From an uncultured Lachnospiraceae bacterium (GTDB lineage Bacteria; Bacillota; Clostridia; Lachnospirales; Lachnospiraceae): 64,000 nt of DNA. Shown piece by piece: positions 50,564-59,076 of this stretch. Under the pieces are notes generated by a model. The model was given only the letters and a program-made list of their open reading frames with translations. It had not been told where the DNA came from and made no database searches. Position numbers and translations under genes: made by a program. Each line of letters starts with the position of its first letter. Within the stretch, counting starts at the first letter, position 1. The stretch lies in the NCBI GenBank assembly GCA_900551895.1, contig URXX01000001.1:62001-126000 (forward strand), in the 5' to 3' direction.

Positions 50564-51208
50564 ATGACTGATAATATTATCATTACGATTGGAAGACAAT
50601 TTGGAAGCGGCGGACATGAAATTGGAAACAGATTGGCAACAAGACTTGACATACCTCTCTATGACCATAATCTCGTTAAAATGGCAGCGAGGGAATTGCA
50701 TTTAGATGAAACGGTTGCCGAAGAGGCAGACGAGAGTATGCTTGGTAAATTTCTTTCCGCTTATGTTGTAGGTGTAGGAAGTTATACTTCGTTTATTACA
50801 AATGAAGCCGTTGTTGAGCCTGTAAGTGACAGATTATACACAGAACAGACAGAAATTTTAAAACGGTTGGCAAAGCGGAGTTCCTGTGTAATTGTAGGAA
50901 GATGTGCGGACTATATATTGGGAGATTATTCCAATTATATACATACATTTATTTACGCATTTTGGGAAGACAGGATCAGAAGAATTATGTCTATTTACGG
51001 ATTGACAGAGAAACAGGCAAAAGAAAAAATCCGTCAGATAGACAGAGAGAGAAGACTTTACTATGAAGCGCATACAGGAAGAAAGTGGGGAGATATAGAA
51101 TCTCATCAAGTGTTGCTGAACAGCAGTCTTTTAGGAATTGACGGAACGGTAGATATTTTGGAAGCGGCTTATCGAAAGAAAGAAGAACAGATAAAGAGCG
51201 GAAAGTAA
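50564..51208 (+). CDS. cytidylate kinase-like family protein
   Basis: This is a 214-residue nucleoside-phosphate-kinase-like protein. The start at 50564 follows AAAAGGAGGCTGACC; a longer in-frame start is not supported. The N-terminal P-loop reads ITIGRQFGSGGHEIGNRLA, in which GRQFGSGG replaces the classic GxxGxGKT. The region DHNLVKMAARELHLDE and the LID-like RRIMSIYGLTEKQAKEKIRQIDRERR follow. This family is abundant in gut clostridia. Activity on CMP has not been shown by sequence alone. Confidence 0.85.
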   Translation: MTDNIIITIGRQFGSGGHEIGNRLATRLDIPLYDHNLVKMAARELHLDETVAEEADESMLGKFLSAYVVGVGSYTSFITNEAVVEPVSDRLYTEQTEILKRLAKRSSCVIVGRCADYILGDYSNYIHTFIYAFWEDRIRRIMSIYGLTEKQAKEKIRQIDRERRLYYEAHTGRKWGDIESHQVLLNSSLLGIDGTVDILEAAYRKKEEQIKSGK

Positions 51209-51224
51209 AAGAAAATATTATGGG

Positions 51225-51266
51225 AATAGGGGCATATTGCGAAAGTGATATGCCCCTATTTTAGGT
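51225..51266 (+). terminator. terminator after the cytidylate kinase-like gene
   Basis: A perfect 13-bp stem, AATAGGGGCATAT / ATATGCCCCTATT, is followed by a T-rich stretch. Confidence 0.85.
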
Positions 51267-51306
51267 CTTTTTGGGAATTTAATCATCTTGATTTGCCGGA
51301 CGAATG

Positions 51307-51355
51307 TTGAAATAATTATGAAAAGTAATATAATGGTCTATGCACATGGACCATT
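51307..51355 (+). promoter_or_regulatory. ArsR-type promoter and operator
   Basis: TTGAAA (51307-51312) and TATAAT (51329-51334) are spaced 16 bases apart. The inverted repeat AATGGTC-N10-GACCATT (51332-51338 / 51349-51355) overlaps the -10 and transcription start, immediately upstream of the arsR ribosome binding site. This fits autorepression. Confidence 0.7.
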
Positions 51356-51366
51356 GGAGGTAACAA

Positions 51367-51738
51367 ATGAAACAGAGTTTTAAAGAGGAAAAGGAGAAGT
51401 TTATCGAAATATTTACTCTTGCCAGACCTATCATGACAATTTTTGGAGATGAGGTTCGACAGGAAATACTTCTGACCTTGATTGAAAATGGCGGTTGCGG
51501 TGGTGTTCGCGTTGGAGAAATACAAAAGCGAAGTCATATTTCACGTTCTGCGGTATCGCATCATTTAAAAGTTCTGTTAGATGCGGGAATTATCTGTATG
51601 AGGCGTGAAGGTACAAAAAATTACTATTATATTGATTTTCAGCAGACGACAGTTCTGCCTGTGATTGAATTTTGGCAAATGGCAGAACCTATGTTGAATA
51701 AGTGTAAAAAGGAAAGTGAAAAGAGGTTAAAAGAATGA
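51367..51738 (+). CDS. ArsR family transcriptional regulator
   Basis: This is a 123-residue winged-helix repressor. The core is GDEVRQEILLTLIENG, then RVGEIQKRSHISRSAVSHHLKVLLDAGIICMRREGTKNYYYID. The dimerisation helices flank it. Metal-site Cys pairs (CxC) are not visible in the recognition helix, so it is probably not an arsenic sensor. GGAGG precedes the ATG. It overlaps the EFR1 gene by 4 bases, and the palindrome at its promoter suggests autoregulation. Confidence 0.92.
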   Translation: MKQSFKEEKEKFIEIFTLARPIMTIFGDEVRQEILLTLIENGGCGGVRVGEIQKRSHISRSAVSHHLKVLLDAGIICMRREGTKNYYYIDFQQTTVLPVIEFWQMAEPMLNKCKKESEKRLKE

Positions 51739-52493
51739 GTACATATCAAATTTATTTTAGTCCGACAGGTCATACAAAGGAGATTGTCAGAACAGTTAGC
51801 GGAGTATTTGAAAATACCTGTGAGATAGACCTTTCAGAAAAGACGGCATCTGCTTATAAAGAGTTTTCAGAAAAGGATATCTGTGTAATAGGGGTACCGG
51901 CATACGGTGGACGAGTACCTGCCGTTGCGCTTGAAAGAATGTCTGCGTATAGAGGGAATGGTGCGAAAGCGATTATTATTGTATCTTATGGAAACAGAGA
52001 TTACGATGATGCCTTAAAAGAATTACAGGATTTTGTAAATGAAAAAGGATTTTCTTGTATAGGGGCTATTTCAGCCGTTGCAGAACATTCCATTATGCAT
52101 CAATTTGCAACAGGCAGACCGGATGAAGAGGACAAAAAAGAACTCGTTTCTTTTGCAAAAAGAATTGCTGAAAGATTAACGCAAGATAACGATAATATAT
52201 ATTTGAAAATAAAAGGAAACGTTCCGTATAAAGAGTATAATGGCATTCCGTTAAAACCTCAAACAGACAGTTCCTGTAAAAAATGTGGGGTATGCGTTTC
52301 ACAGTGTCCTGTCGGTGCGATTCCGGCAGACAATCCTAGCACGACAGATGTAAATCAATGTATATCTTGCATGAGATGTGTTCAAATTTGCCCGTCAAAT
52401 GCAAGAAAAATGGACGAGAACATGATTAAAGTATTTTCAGCGAAAATGGAAAAAGAATGTTCGGCCCGTAAAAAGAATGAACTATTTATTTAG
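51735..52493 (+). CDS. EFR1 family flavodoxin-ferredoxin fusion protein
   Basis: This is a 252-residue soluble electron carrier. The N-terminal flavodoxin-like fold (about 1-150) begins with the FMN-binding loop YFSPTGHTKEIV. The C-terminal part holds two 4Fe-4S motifs, CKKCGVCVSQCPVGAI and CISCMRCVQICPSNA. Such proteins accept electrons through the clusters and pass them to FMN. It is coupled to the ArsR regulator and may answer redox or sulfur stress. The physiological partner is unknown. Confidence 0.92.
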   Translation: MSTYQIYFSPTGHTKEIVRTVSGVFENTCEIDLSEKTASAYKEFSEKDICVIGVPAYGGRVPAVALERMSAYRGNGAKAIIIVSYGNRDYDDALKELQDFVNEKGFSCIGAISAVAEHSIMHQFATGRPDEEDKKELVSFAKRIAERLTQDNDNIYLKIKGNVPYKEYNGIPLKPQTDSSCKKCGVCVSQCPVGAIPADNPSTTDVNQCISCMRCVQICPSNARKMDENMIKVFSAKMEKECSARKKNELFI

Positions 52494-52516
52494 AAGAAAT
52501 ACCAATTTAGTTTATG

Positions 52517-52545
52517 GCAGACGGTGATGAAACTGTCTGCTGTTT
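52517..52545 (+). terminator. terminator after the EFR1 gene
   Basis: GCAGAC (52517-52522) pairs with GTCTGC (52535-52540), with additional inner pairs, and TGTTTT follows. Confidence 0.6.
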
Positions 52546-52554
52546 TCATATAAA

Positions 52555-52601
52555 AAGAGTGCCGCAAACCTGAATTTAATCAGTTGTTTTGTGACACTCT
52601 T
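52555..52601 (-). terminator. terminator of the FUSC-like/MarR transcript
   Basis: A long imperfect stem begins AAGAGTG and closes with CACTCTT. The minus-strand transcript reads into T5 right after the stem, as expected for the minus-strand operon. Confidence 0.65.
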
Positions 52602-52639
52602 GCTTAATATTAAAGTTTTGAATAAATATAATTTTGCTT

Positions 52640-53704
52640 TTAACATGAAACGGCTTCTCTATTTTTCCTTAAGAAGAAATTGAATACGGAATGGAAAACT
52701 TTATCAAATACCATGCCGTACAGAGAACCGAAAGCATTGTTGAAAATTCTTAGGAAAATTGCACCGTACAGTGAAAACATCGGAACGGCGATTGCTAAAG
52801 CGCCGAAAGAGTTAAATACGGTCTGCCACCCGTAACTTGCCGAAAGTCCTACGCCGATACCTCCAATCATACCGATACAGCCGTAAGTGCTTTCCGGTAA
52901 GACAGTATACAAAACTAAAAATAGGGCTGCCCCAAGAATATTTCCCGGCGCACGGAATTTTACACGATATACTAAATCCTTGCGGAAAGGAAGAAGTACG
53001 GACATGGCTGAAATTCCAATCCACATGGCGCGTGGAATATGTAATAAAGAAGCAATCAGTAAAGCGGTAGATACGCCAAAAGTAAGACGAAGATACCACT
53101 GGGTACGGCTTGAACCTAAATCAAATTCCCGAAATAAATGTTTAAAACTTCTTTTATAGTTATATTTTTTATGGTTGCGATATAAGATAAAAGCAGTCAT
53201 TACCGCACCGACAAAAAGTCCTGCCAATCGCATTTTGTAAGCATCACCGCTGACATCATATCCTTGTAAAAGCAGGTAGCCCAATACAAAGGTGGAATGG
53301 TTGGACATAATGACATTGTGGCAGCCGAAAAACATTAATAAAAAGATACATACAATATTAATGAAAAAAGCCGGCACAGGTGAAACCATATTTGTCAATC
53401 GAGGACCAAAGGCGAGTATGCCGAAAATTCCAAGAAGGACAGCCGCACCGTGGGGCGTGTGTATTCCCAAATCTGCCTGACGAAATACCATAACGGACAG
53501 AAGAACGACAACGCCCACAATACTGTTGTCTGCTCCGAAGATTTTTGTGTACAGTGTAACAAACAGAACACAGAACGAAACGGTAAGCAATATTTTAAAT
53601 AAATAGATTGCCCAATGCTTCGCTTTTTCTTTAGGCTCTTTAATGCTTTTCAGCAATGCTTTCGAGCCAACTTGATTTAATTGTAATTCCTGATAAAAAG
53701 TCAA
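52640..53704 (-). CDS. FUSC/aromatic acid exporter-like membrane protein
   Basis: This is a 354-residue membrane protein with about eight to ten helices and a cytoplasmic segment near residues 185-205. It begins with a TTG start supported by GGGAGGTAATTGAT. The arrangement VVVLLSVMVFRQADLGIHTPHGAA, then AMWIGISAMSVLLPFRKDL and GNILGAALFLVLYTVLPES, resembles the fusaric-acid-resistance/aromatic-acid-exporter fold. It follows a MarR gene by 5 bases, so an efflux role under MarR control is likely. Confidence 0.8.
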   Translation of the reverse strand: MTFYQELQLNQVGSKALLKSIKEPKEKAKHWAIYLFKILLTVSFCVLFVTLYTKIFGADNSIVGVVVLLSVMVFRQADLGIHTPHGAAVLLGIFGILAFGPRLTNMVSPVPAFFINIVCIFLLMFFGCHNVIMSNHSTFVLGYLLLQGYDVSGDAYKMRLAGLFVGAVMTAFILYRNHKKYNYKRSFKHLFREFDLGSSRTQWYLRLTFGVSTALLIASLLHIPRAMWIGISAMSVLLPFRKDLVYRVKFRAPGNILGAALFLVLYTVLPESTYGCIGMIGGIGVGLSASYGWQTVFNSFGALAIAVPMFSLYGAIFLRIFNNAFGSLYGMVFDKVFHSVFNFFLRKNREAVSC

Positions 53705-53709
53705 ATCAA

Positions 53710-54153
53710 TTACCTCCCTTTTTCTTTTAACAACAATTCGTTTGCTTCTTTGATTTTTGTAGTGAGAGAGTCAAAACGCTCATCTCCAAGAACTCTTCTT
53801 AACTGATATATCGGCTCTAAATAGTAAGCGTAGGTCAGATTTAGTTCGTCATTTCCCTTTTCGGTAATGCGTAAAGAATAACTCCGCTTATCTGTGGGAT
53901 TTGTCTCCTTATATAGAAATTCTTTCTTTTCCAAATGTTCGATCAGGCGGCTGACAGCAGATTTGCTTAATCCCATTGTAGAACAAAGATCATGAGGCGT
54001 CATAGGCACTTCTGATAATACGACATGGGAAAGTAAATCCAACTCCTGCGAGGACGTAATGCCTTCGTTTCTGCTCCGCCTAATATGTAATCCGGAAAAG
54101 AGCCGTATATCCTGCATTTTTTCCATCATTTCGGTCCAATGATAATCTTTCAT
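53710..54153 (-). CDS. MarR family transcriptional regulator
   Basis: This is a 147-residue winged-helix repressor. The core is EVPMTPHDLCSTMGLSKSAVSRLIEHLEKKEFLYKETNP with the wing DKRSYSLRITEKG. The start has ACAAGGAGA before it. It forms an operon with the FUSC-like transporter and has a near-perfect palindrome (54176-54196) in its own leader, so it is probably autorepressed. Confidence 0.92.
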   Translation of the reverse strand: MKDYHWTEMMEKMQDIRLFSGLHIRRSRNEGITSSQELDLLSHVVLSEVPMTPHDLCSTMGLSKSAVSRLIEHLEKKEFLYKETNPTDKRSYSLRITEKGNDELNLTYAYYLEPIYQLRRVLGDERFDSLTTKIKEANELLLKEKGR

Positions 54154-54175
54154 AGGGGAATCTCCTTGTATGAAA

Positions 54176-54230
54176 ATAGTTTACAATGTGAACTATATGA
54201 TATACTATGACAAAAAAATGTATTTGTCAA
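54176..54230 (-). promoter_or_regulatory. MarR promoter and palindromic operator
   Basis: On the minus strand TTGACA (54225-54230) and TAGTAT (54202-54207) have a 17-base spacer. Downstream is the 21-base palindrome ATAGTT-N-ACA-N-TGT-N-AACTAT (54176-54196), which lies between transcription start and ribosome binding site. This suits repression by roadblock. Confidence 0.7.
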
Positions 54231-54239
54231 TAAAGAAAA

Positions 54240-54280
54240 TGTGATTTTATCACAGTAAATGAAATGATATTTGGTATAAT
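54240..54280 (+). promoter_or_regulatory. rhodanese-operon promoter with an activator-like palindrome
   Basis: The extended -10 TGGTATAAT (TATAAT at 54275-54280) has no recognisable -35. TGTGAT-TTT-ATCACA (54240-54254) is a perfect 6-bp-arm palindrome centred about 40 bases before the predicted start, the place where a Crp/Fnr-type activator would bind. Confidence 0.5.
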
Positions 54281-54310
54281 AAGAAGAAAAAGCATTAGGA
54301 GGATAATAAA

Positions 54311-54604
54311 ATGAGTGAAATGTTGACAATAGAAGAAGGATTACAAAAAATGAGAGAAACAGAAGGGGCAGTATTGTTAGATGTAAGGTCATCGGAAGAA
54401 TACCATGAAGGACATTTGGAGGGAAGTATCAATCTTCCGATTAACCGTATTCCGACAATTTCCCTTCCTAAAGAAACACCGATTTTTGTATACTGTTTAA
54501 GCGGGGCAAGATCAAACAGAGCGGCAAACTTTTTAAATAAAATCGGATACACTGCGACAAATATAGGAGGAATTGCCGGATACAACGGAAGACTGGTGGT
54601 GTAA
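54311..54604 (+). CDS. rhodanese-like domain protein
   Basis: This is a 97-residue single-domain sulfurtransferase. Motifs are VLLDVRSSEEYHEGHLEGSINLP and the active-site loop YCLSGARSNRAA with the catalytic Cys. Such proteins carry persulfide sulfur. AGGAGG is at the start. It is followed after 3 bases by a HAD phosphatase gene. Confidence 0.93.
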   Translation: MSEMLTIEEGLQKMRETEGAVLLDVRSSEEYHEGHLEGSINLPINRIPTISLPKETPIFVYCLSGARSNRAANFLNKIGYTATNIGGIAGYNGRLVV

Positions 54605-54607
54605 CAG

Positions 54608-55261
54608 ATGAAAGCGGTTATATTTGATATGGACGGGGTTCTCATTGATACAGAAAAATATTTAATACAGTTTTGGTGTCAGGCAGGAAGAGAACTCGGC
54701 TACGATATAAAAAGAGAAGATGCTCTTATGATTAGAAGTTTGGCGGGAAAATACGCGAAACCGAAATTACAGTCTATTTACGGTGAAGAGTTTGATTATG
54801 CCGCTGTCAGGGACAGAAGAAAAGAATTGATGAAAGACTGGCTTGAGAAAAATGGGATTGAAAAGAAAGAGGGAGTAGATGAAATTCTTCCTTATATAAA
54901 AGAGAAAGGGTTGAAGATAGCGGTTGCCACTGCTACAGACGAGGAAAGGGCGGTTCGCTATTTGAAGCAAATAGGCATTTATCACTGGTTTGATAAAGTG
55001 ATTTGTGCAAATATGGTGGAAAACGGGAAACCGATGCCGGATATCTATCTGTATGCCTGCAGGCAGATTGGAGAAGAGCCGAAAGATTGTTATGCCGTAG
55101 AGGACTCGCCAAACGGAGTGAAAGCAGCCTATTCAGCGGGCTGCAGAACGATTATGGTGCCGGATTTAACAGAGCCGGATAAAGAAACAGAGAAGTTGCT
55201 TTATGCAAAAGCAGCTTCCCTGTCAGAACTTAAAGATGTTTTTTCTCAAGAGAACCGATAA
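54608..55261 (+). CDS. HAD superfamily hydrolase (beta-phosphoglucomutase-like)
   Basis: This is a 217-residue phosphatase or phosphomutase. Motif I, FDMDGVLIDTE, has the nucleophile and acid Asp; motif II is VATATDEERAVRYL; motif III/IV is EDSPNGVKAAYSAG. A helical cap of subclass I type lies at about residues 18-85. Substrate is not decidable from sequence; sugar phosphates are typical. The last 32 bases overlap the convergent FNT gene. Confidence 0.92.
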   Translation: MKAVIFDMDGVLIDTEKYLIQFWCQAGRELGYDIKREDALMIRSLAGKYAKPKLQSIYGEEFDYAAVRDRRKELMKDWLEKNGIEKKEGVDEILPYIKEKGLKIAVATATDEERAVRYLKQIGIYHWFDKVICANMVENGKPMPDIYLYACRQIGEEPKDCYAVEDSPNGVKAAYSAGCRTIMVPDLTEPDKETEKLLYAKAASLSELKDVFSQENR

Positions 55262-55856
55262 GCAGTCCGCCAACAACGTTTCCTGCAGTAACGATTCCGA
55301 GAACTTTTAAGAACGGCATAATCTGCACGCCGAATGCCCAGCCGTACGCGGAGAGATAATACATATTTGCAACGATATGGTCATATCCTCCAAAAACAAA
55401 TGCGGTAATCATAAGCCATACATAAAAAATTTGCGGAAAAGAGCCTTTCGGATATTTTTTTCCGAGAAGAACGGCATAACTTACAAAAATTGCACAAATG
55501 ATACCCATAATAAATAAACTGAGTGGGGAGTCTGTAAGTTTTGTATCCACAATCGGCTGAAGGCGTTCTAAAATTTTGCTTTCAAATCTGCAAAAGTGTA
55601 CAAGCGTGGCAATAATAAATGCCCCGACTCCGTTTCCAACCCAAGCCACAGCCAAATCTTTTACACCATATTCTTTTGTGGCAACCATAAGTGGGCAAAC
55701 TCTCGTAAAAAGCATATTGCTGAAGTTGAATACAAGGAAAATTCCTGTAGCAAAGAAAAGGGAGGCAACTATCTGATTAGGAATAATCAGAAAAGTCATT
55801 GCACCGAGAGAGATGTAAGCGCCCGCCATTAAGCCACTGAAAAAGTTTTGTTTCAT
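55230..55856 (-). CDS. formate/nitrite transporter (FNT) family channel
   Basis: This is a 208-residue, six-helix membrane channel for formate or related small monovalent anions. The start at 55856 follows AAAGGAGTACAAACAG; the upstream extension is unlikely. Family-like motifs are GLMAGAYISLGAMTF near the first helix, NFSNMLFTRVCPLMVATKEY, WVGNGVGAFI, FGGYDHIVANMYYLSA, and the ending TAGNVVGGLLIGS. The HIVANM region carries the conserved pore His. Its end overlaps the convergent HAD gene. Confidence 0.92.
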   Translation of the reverse strand: MKQNFFSGLMAGAYISLGAMTFLIIPNQIVASLFFATGIFLVFNFSNMLFTRVCPLMVATKEYGVKDLAVAWVGNGVGAFIIATLVHFCRFESKILERLQPIVDTKLTDSPLSLFIMGIICAIFVSYAVLLGKKYPKGSFPQIFYVWLMITAFVFGGYDHIVANMYYLSAYGWAFGVQIMPFLKVLGIVTAGNVVGGLLIGSLEKKHL

Positions 55857-56035
55857 CTGTTTGTACTCCTTTAATATTTTATCGTTGGTTAAAAAACTCA
55901 ATCTTTACGATTTTACCATATTTGATATATATTTCACAAGAGAAAAAAACAGAATTTGCATACCTGATTTTCTAATTGACAGAAGTGCGGCGAATATGCT
56001 ATTGTGCTAAGTGGTGAAAAGGAAGAAAGGGTATA

Positions 56036-56434
56036 ATGATGAAAAGAATATGGATGTTTTTTCTAATCTTTTTACTCGCATTTGCGAATACAGATGAATG
56101 GATTGTAATGGAAGAGCCGGCATCTGTACATACGCAGGATGAAAACGCAGTGAAGAAGCGTTTTTTGGAGCGGGTAGTGGAAAAAGAGAGCGTAGTGGTT
56201 ATGGTGCGTGGAAAAGTGCATACAAGTACCCCTGCGGTAAGGAAAAATAGAGTTAAAATATATTTTTATTTTCTGCTCATATGTTTCTTTTATCTTCAGG
56301 CAAAGAGAAGCAGAAAAGGAGATGTGTCTGCAGAAATAGGGAACTTTTTGGAATATCATATTCGGCGAATGCGTCAGTTGCATCAGATGGATGGAAAGAA
56401 GAGGATTTTTTCTCCCACATTCATGAACGCATAG
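56036..56434 (+). CDS. uncharacterised small membrane/exported protein
   Basis: This 132-residue protein is not recognised. A signal-like hydrophobic N-terminus (IWMFFLIFLLAFANTD) precedes an acidic stretch. A second hydrophobic segment (YFYFLLICFFYLQ) is followed by a basic tail (KRSRKGD). The layout suggests an outside-facing loop of about 50 residues with both ends in the membrane or cytoplasm. A GAAGGAAAGGG binding site and a TTGACA/TATTGT promoter (55976-56005) support expression. It is 33 bases before a Na/Pi cotransporter gene and may be cotranscribed with it. Confidence 0.65.
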   Translation: MMKRIWMFFLIFLLAFANTDEWIVMEEPASVHTQDENAVKKRFLERVVEKESVVVMVRGKVHTSTPAVRKNRVKIYFYFLLICFFYLQAKRSRKGDVSAEIGNFLEYHIRRMRQLHQMDGKKRIFSPTFMNA

Positions 56435-56467
56435 GATAAGATAGGAAAGAAAGGATAGAAAAAAGAA

Positions 56468-58096
56468 ATGGGAATGACAGAAGTATTTATGTTGCTCGGC
56501 GGACTTGCATTGTTTTTATATGGAATGCAGATGATGAGCAACGGGCTGGAAGCAGCGGCAGGTAACAAAATGAAGAAGATTTTGGAGAGGGTAACATCGA
56601 ACCGCATTGTAGGAGTAGTTGTCGGTGCGGCGATTACGGCGGTAATTCAATCTTCTTCAGCAACTACGGTTATGGTAGTTGGTTTTGTAAACTCAGGTTT
56701 GATGACATTAAATCAGGCAGTATGGGTAATTATGGGTGCGAATATCGGTACAACGATTACAGGACAGTTAATCGCGCTTGATATCGGAGCGATTGCGCCG
56801 CTTATCGCATTTATCGGTGTGGCATCTATCACGTTTATTAAAAACGAGAGAGTAAAACATATCAGCGAAATCCTTGCCGGACTTGGAATTTTATTTATCG
56901 GTATGGAAACAATGGGAAATGCAATGGCGCCTCTTCAGGAGTCGGAAGCATTTATCGGATTTATGGCAAATGCAAGCAATCCAATTGTTGGCATTATTGT
57001 TGGTGCTGTCTTTACTGCGGTTATTCAGTCTTCATCTGCATCTGTCGGTATTTTGCAGGCTTTGGCACAGACGGGCGTAGTTCCTCTTTCGAGCGCCGTC
57101 TATATTTTGTTCGGACAGAATATCGGTACTTGTATTACAGCGGTACTTGCATCTATCGGCACAAAGACAAATGCGAAGAGAACAACGGTTATTCATTTAA
57201 TGTTTAACATTATCGGTTCGGTATTATTTACGGTTATCTGTTTACTTACACCGTTCGTACATTTGGTGGAAACATTAACTCCGGGCGATACGGTTGCACA
57301 GATTGCCAACGTACATACAATCTTTAACATTACAACGACGTTACTGCTTCTTCCTGTAGGAACTTATATGGCGAAATTGGCAGTGAAAATTCTTCCGGAA
57401 TCAAAAGAAGATGACGAAGAAGAACACAGACTTGCATACATTGAGAAATTTGAAAGCAGTTATGCTGTAGGTAACGCCGCTCTTGCAATTTCACAGGTGG
57501 AGGGCGAAGTAAACCGTATGCTTACAATGGTAAAGAAAAATACAGAAACAGGGTTCAACGCACTTCTTCACAGAGATAAAATTGATGAGGCAAAGATGTT
57601 GGACAGAGAAGAGTATATTGATTATCTCAATAAGGAAATTTCTAAATATATCGTAGGTCTTATGGGAACAGAAATGGCAGACGAGGATTTAAGAAGAATT
57701 AACGCATATTATAAAATTATTTCCAATATTGAACGTGTGGGCGACCATGCAATGAATTTCTTAGGATACGCGAAAGATTTGAAACAGTGGGAAATGAAAC
57801 TTTCCGAGTCGGCATTAAAAGAAGTTGAAGAGATGAAAGCGCTCTGCGCAAAAGCGTTGGAAGATATTACTGTTGCGGATATTTCTAAGGCGGAGAAGAT
57901 ATTGGAAAAGGCTGCCCAAAATGAGCAGCGGATTGATGATATGAAAGAAATTTATCTGAAAGAACAGATTGAACGAATGAAAAAAGGTAACTGCAAGGCG
58001 GAAACCGGAATTATTTTTTCAGAAATTCTTACGGATTTCGAAAGAATTGGTGATCATATCTTAAATATTGGTGAACAATACAACGAAATGATGTAA
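56468..58096 (+). CDS. Na/Pi cotransporter family protein (NptA-like) with PhoU-like tail
   Basis: This is a 542-residue membrane symporter that takes up phosphate with sodium. Two inverted repeats carry the signature QSSSATTVMVVGFVNSG (first) and QSSSASVGILQALAQTG (second). About eight helices occupy residues 1-310. The C-terminal about 200 residues are helical and soluble with PhoU-like features (NIERVGDHAMNFLGYAKDL and FERIGDHILNIGE), which usually regulate transport. GAAAAAAGAAATGG surrounds the start, with GAAAGG 15 bases upstream. Confidence 0.94.
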   Translation: MGMTEVFMLLGGLALFLYGMQMMSNGLEAAAGNKMKKILERVTSNRIVGVVVGAAITAVIQSSSATTVMVVGFVNSGLMTLNQAVWVIMGANIGTTITGQLIALDIGAIAPLIAFIGVASITFIKNERVKHISEILAGLGILFIGMETMGNAMAPLQESEAFIGFMANASNPIVGIIVGAVFTAVIQSSSASVGILQALAQTGVVPLSSAVYILFGQNIGTCITAVLASIGTKTNAKRTTVIHLMFNIIGSVLFTVICLLTPFVHLVETLTPGDTVAQIANVHTIFNITTTLLLLPVGTYMAKLAVKILPESKEDDEEEHRLAYIEKFESSYAVGNAALAISQVEGEVNRMLTMVKKNTETGFNALLHRDKIDEAKMLDREEYIDYLNKEISKYIVGLMGTEMADEDLRRINAYYKIISNIERVGDHAMNFLGYAKDLKQWEMKLSESALKEVEEMKALCAKALEDITVADISKAEKILEKAAQNEQRIDDMKEIYLKEQIERMKKGNCKAETGIIFSEILTDFERIGDHILNIGEQYNEMM

Positions 58097-58168
58097 TAAC
58101 ATTGCTAGTTTTTTGAGAAAGCGGTATAATAAATCTAAGACACATAATGAAGCAAAGGAGGCTTTTTT

Positions 58169-59008
58169 ATGAAGATAGATATGCACTGTCATGTGAAGGA
58201 AGGTTCGATTGACAGTAAAGTAAGTTTAGATGAGTATATTACTATTTTAAAACAACATGGTTTTCAGGGAATGCTGATTACGGACCATAACACTTACAAA
58301 GGATACCGATACTGGAAAGAAAATATGCGTGGGAAAAAGCATACGGATTTTGTTGTATTAAAAGGCATCGAGTATGATACCCGTGATGCAGGACATATTA
58401 TTGTTATTATGCCGGAGGGGGTTAAGATGCGACTTTTGGAAGTGAAAGGACTTCCCGTATCCGTCCTGATAGATTTTGTTCATAAAAACGGCGGAATTTT
58501 AGGACCTGCACACCCATGCGGAGAGAAGTATTTAAGTTATACCAATACAAAAAGATTCTATAAATCGCCGGAATTGATTAAGAGGTTTGATTTCTTTGAG
58601 GGATTTAATGCATGCGAGTCGGAAGTATCTAACGAAGCGGCAATGAAATTGGTGACACGTTATCAGAAACCGGCAGTGGGAGGAAGTGACTCTCATAAAC
58701 CGGAATGTGTCGGAAGAGCATATACAATCCTGCCGGAGTACGTTACTTGTGAGACAGAATTGATTACGCTAATCAGAAAGAAAGTTCCGATAGAGGTTGG
58801 CGGAACATTGTATGCGAAGACGACAAAGGAGAAGTTGGGTAAGGCAAGTAAAATTTTGACGTATTCTTTTTGGATATACAATAAGAGCGGAAACCTTTTG
58901 AAAGCCTACAAGCGAAAAGGGAAAGAGAAGGAAGAAAATCCGGTGGATGCAATAGACCCGATTGAGGTAGAACTTTTAGCAAAGAAAAAATTGAAAAATA
59001 TTTCATAG
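58169..59008 (+). CDS. PHP domain metal-dependent phosphoesterase-like protein
   Basis: This is a 279-residue soluble protein. The PHP motifs are MKIDMHCHVKEGS (residues 1-13), ITDHNTYKG, KGIEYDT, GPAHPCG and GGSDSHKPE, which supply the usual His/Asp/Glu ligands for a tri-metal centre. The substrate is unknown; related proteins act on phosphoesters such as histidinol phosphate or nucleotides. AAAGGAGG leads the start. A promoter TTGCTA/TATAAT (58102-58130) fits. Confidence 0.9.
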   Translation: MKIDMHCHVKEGSIDSKVSLDEYITILKQHGFQGMLITDHNTYKGYRYWKENMRGKKHTDFVVLKGIEYDTRDAGHIIVIMPEGVKMRLLEVKGLPVSVLIDFVHKNGGILGPAHPCGEKYLSYTNTKRFYKSPELIKRFDFFEGFNACESEVSNEAAMKLVTRYQKPAVGGSDSHKPECVGRAYTILPEYVTCETELITLIRKKVPIEVGGTLYAKTTKEKLGKASKILTYSFWIYNKSGNLLKAYKRKGKEKEENPVDAIDPIEVELLAKKKLKNIS

Positions 59009-59076
59009 AGAGAAGGTATGTCTTTTGGCATACCTTTTTCGCATAGAAAGAGGGTGAAGATATCGTATTAGACGGT

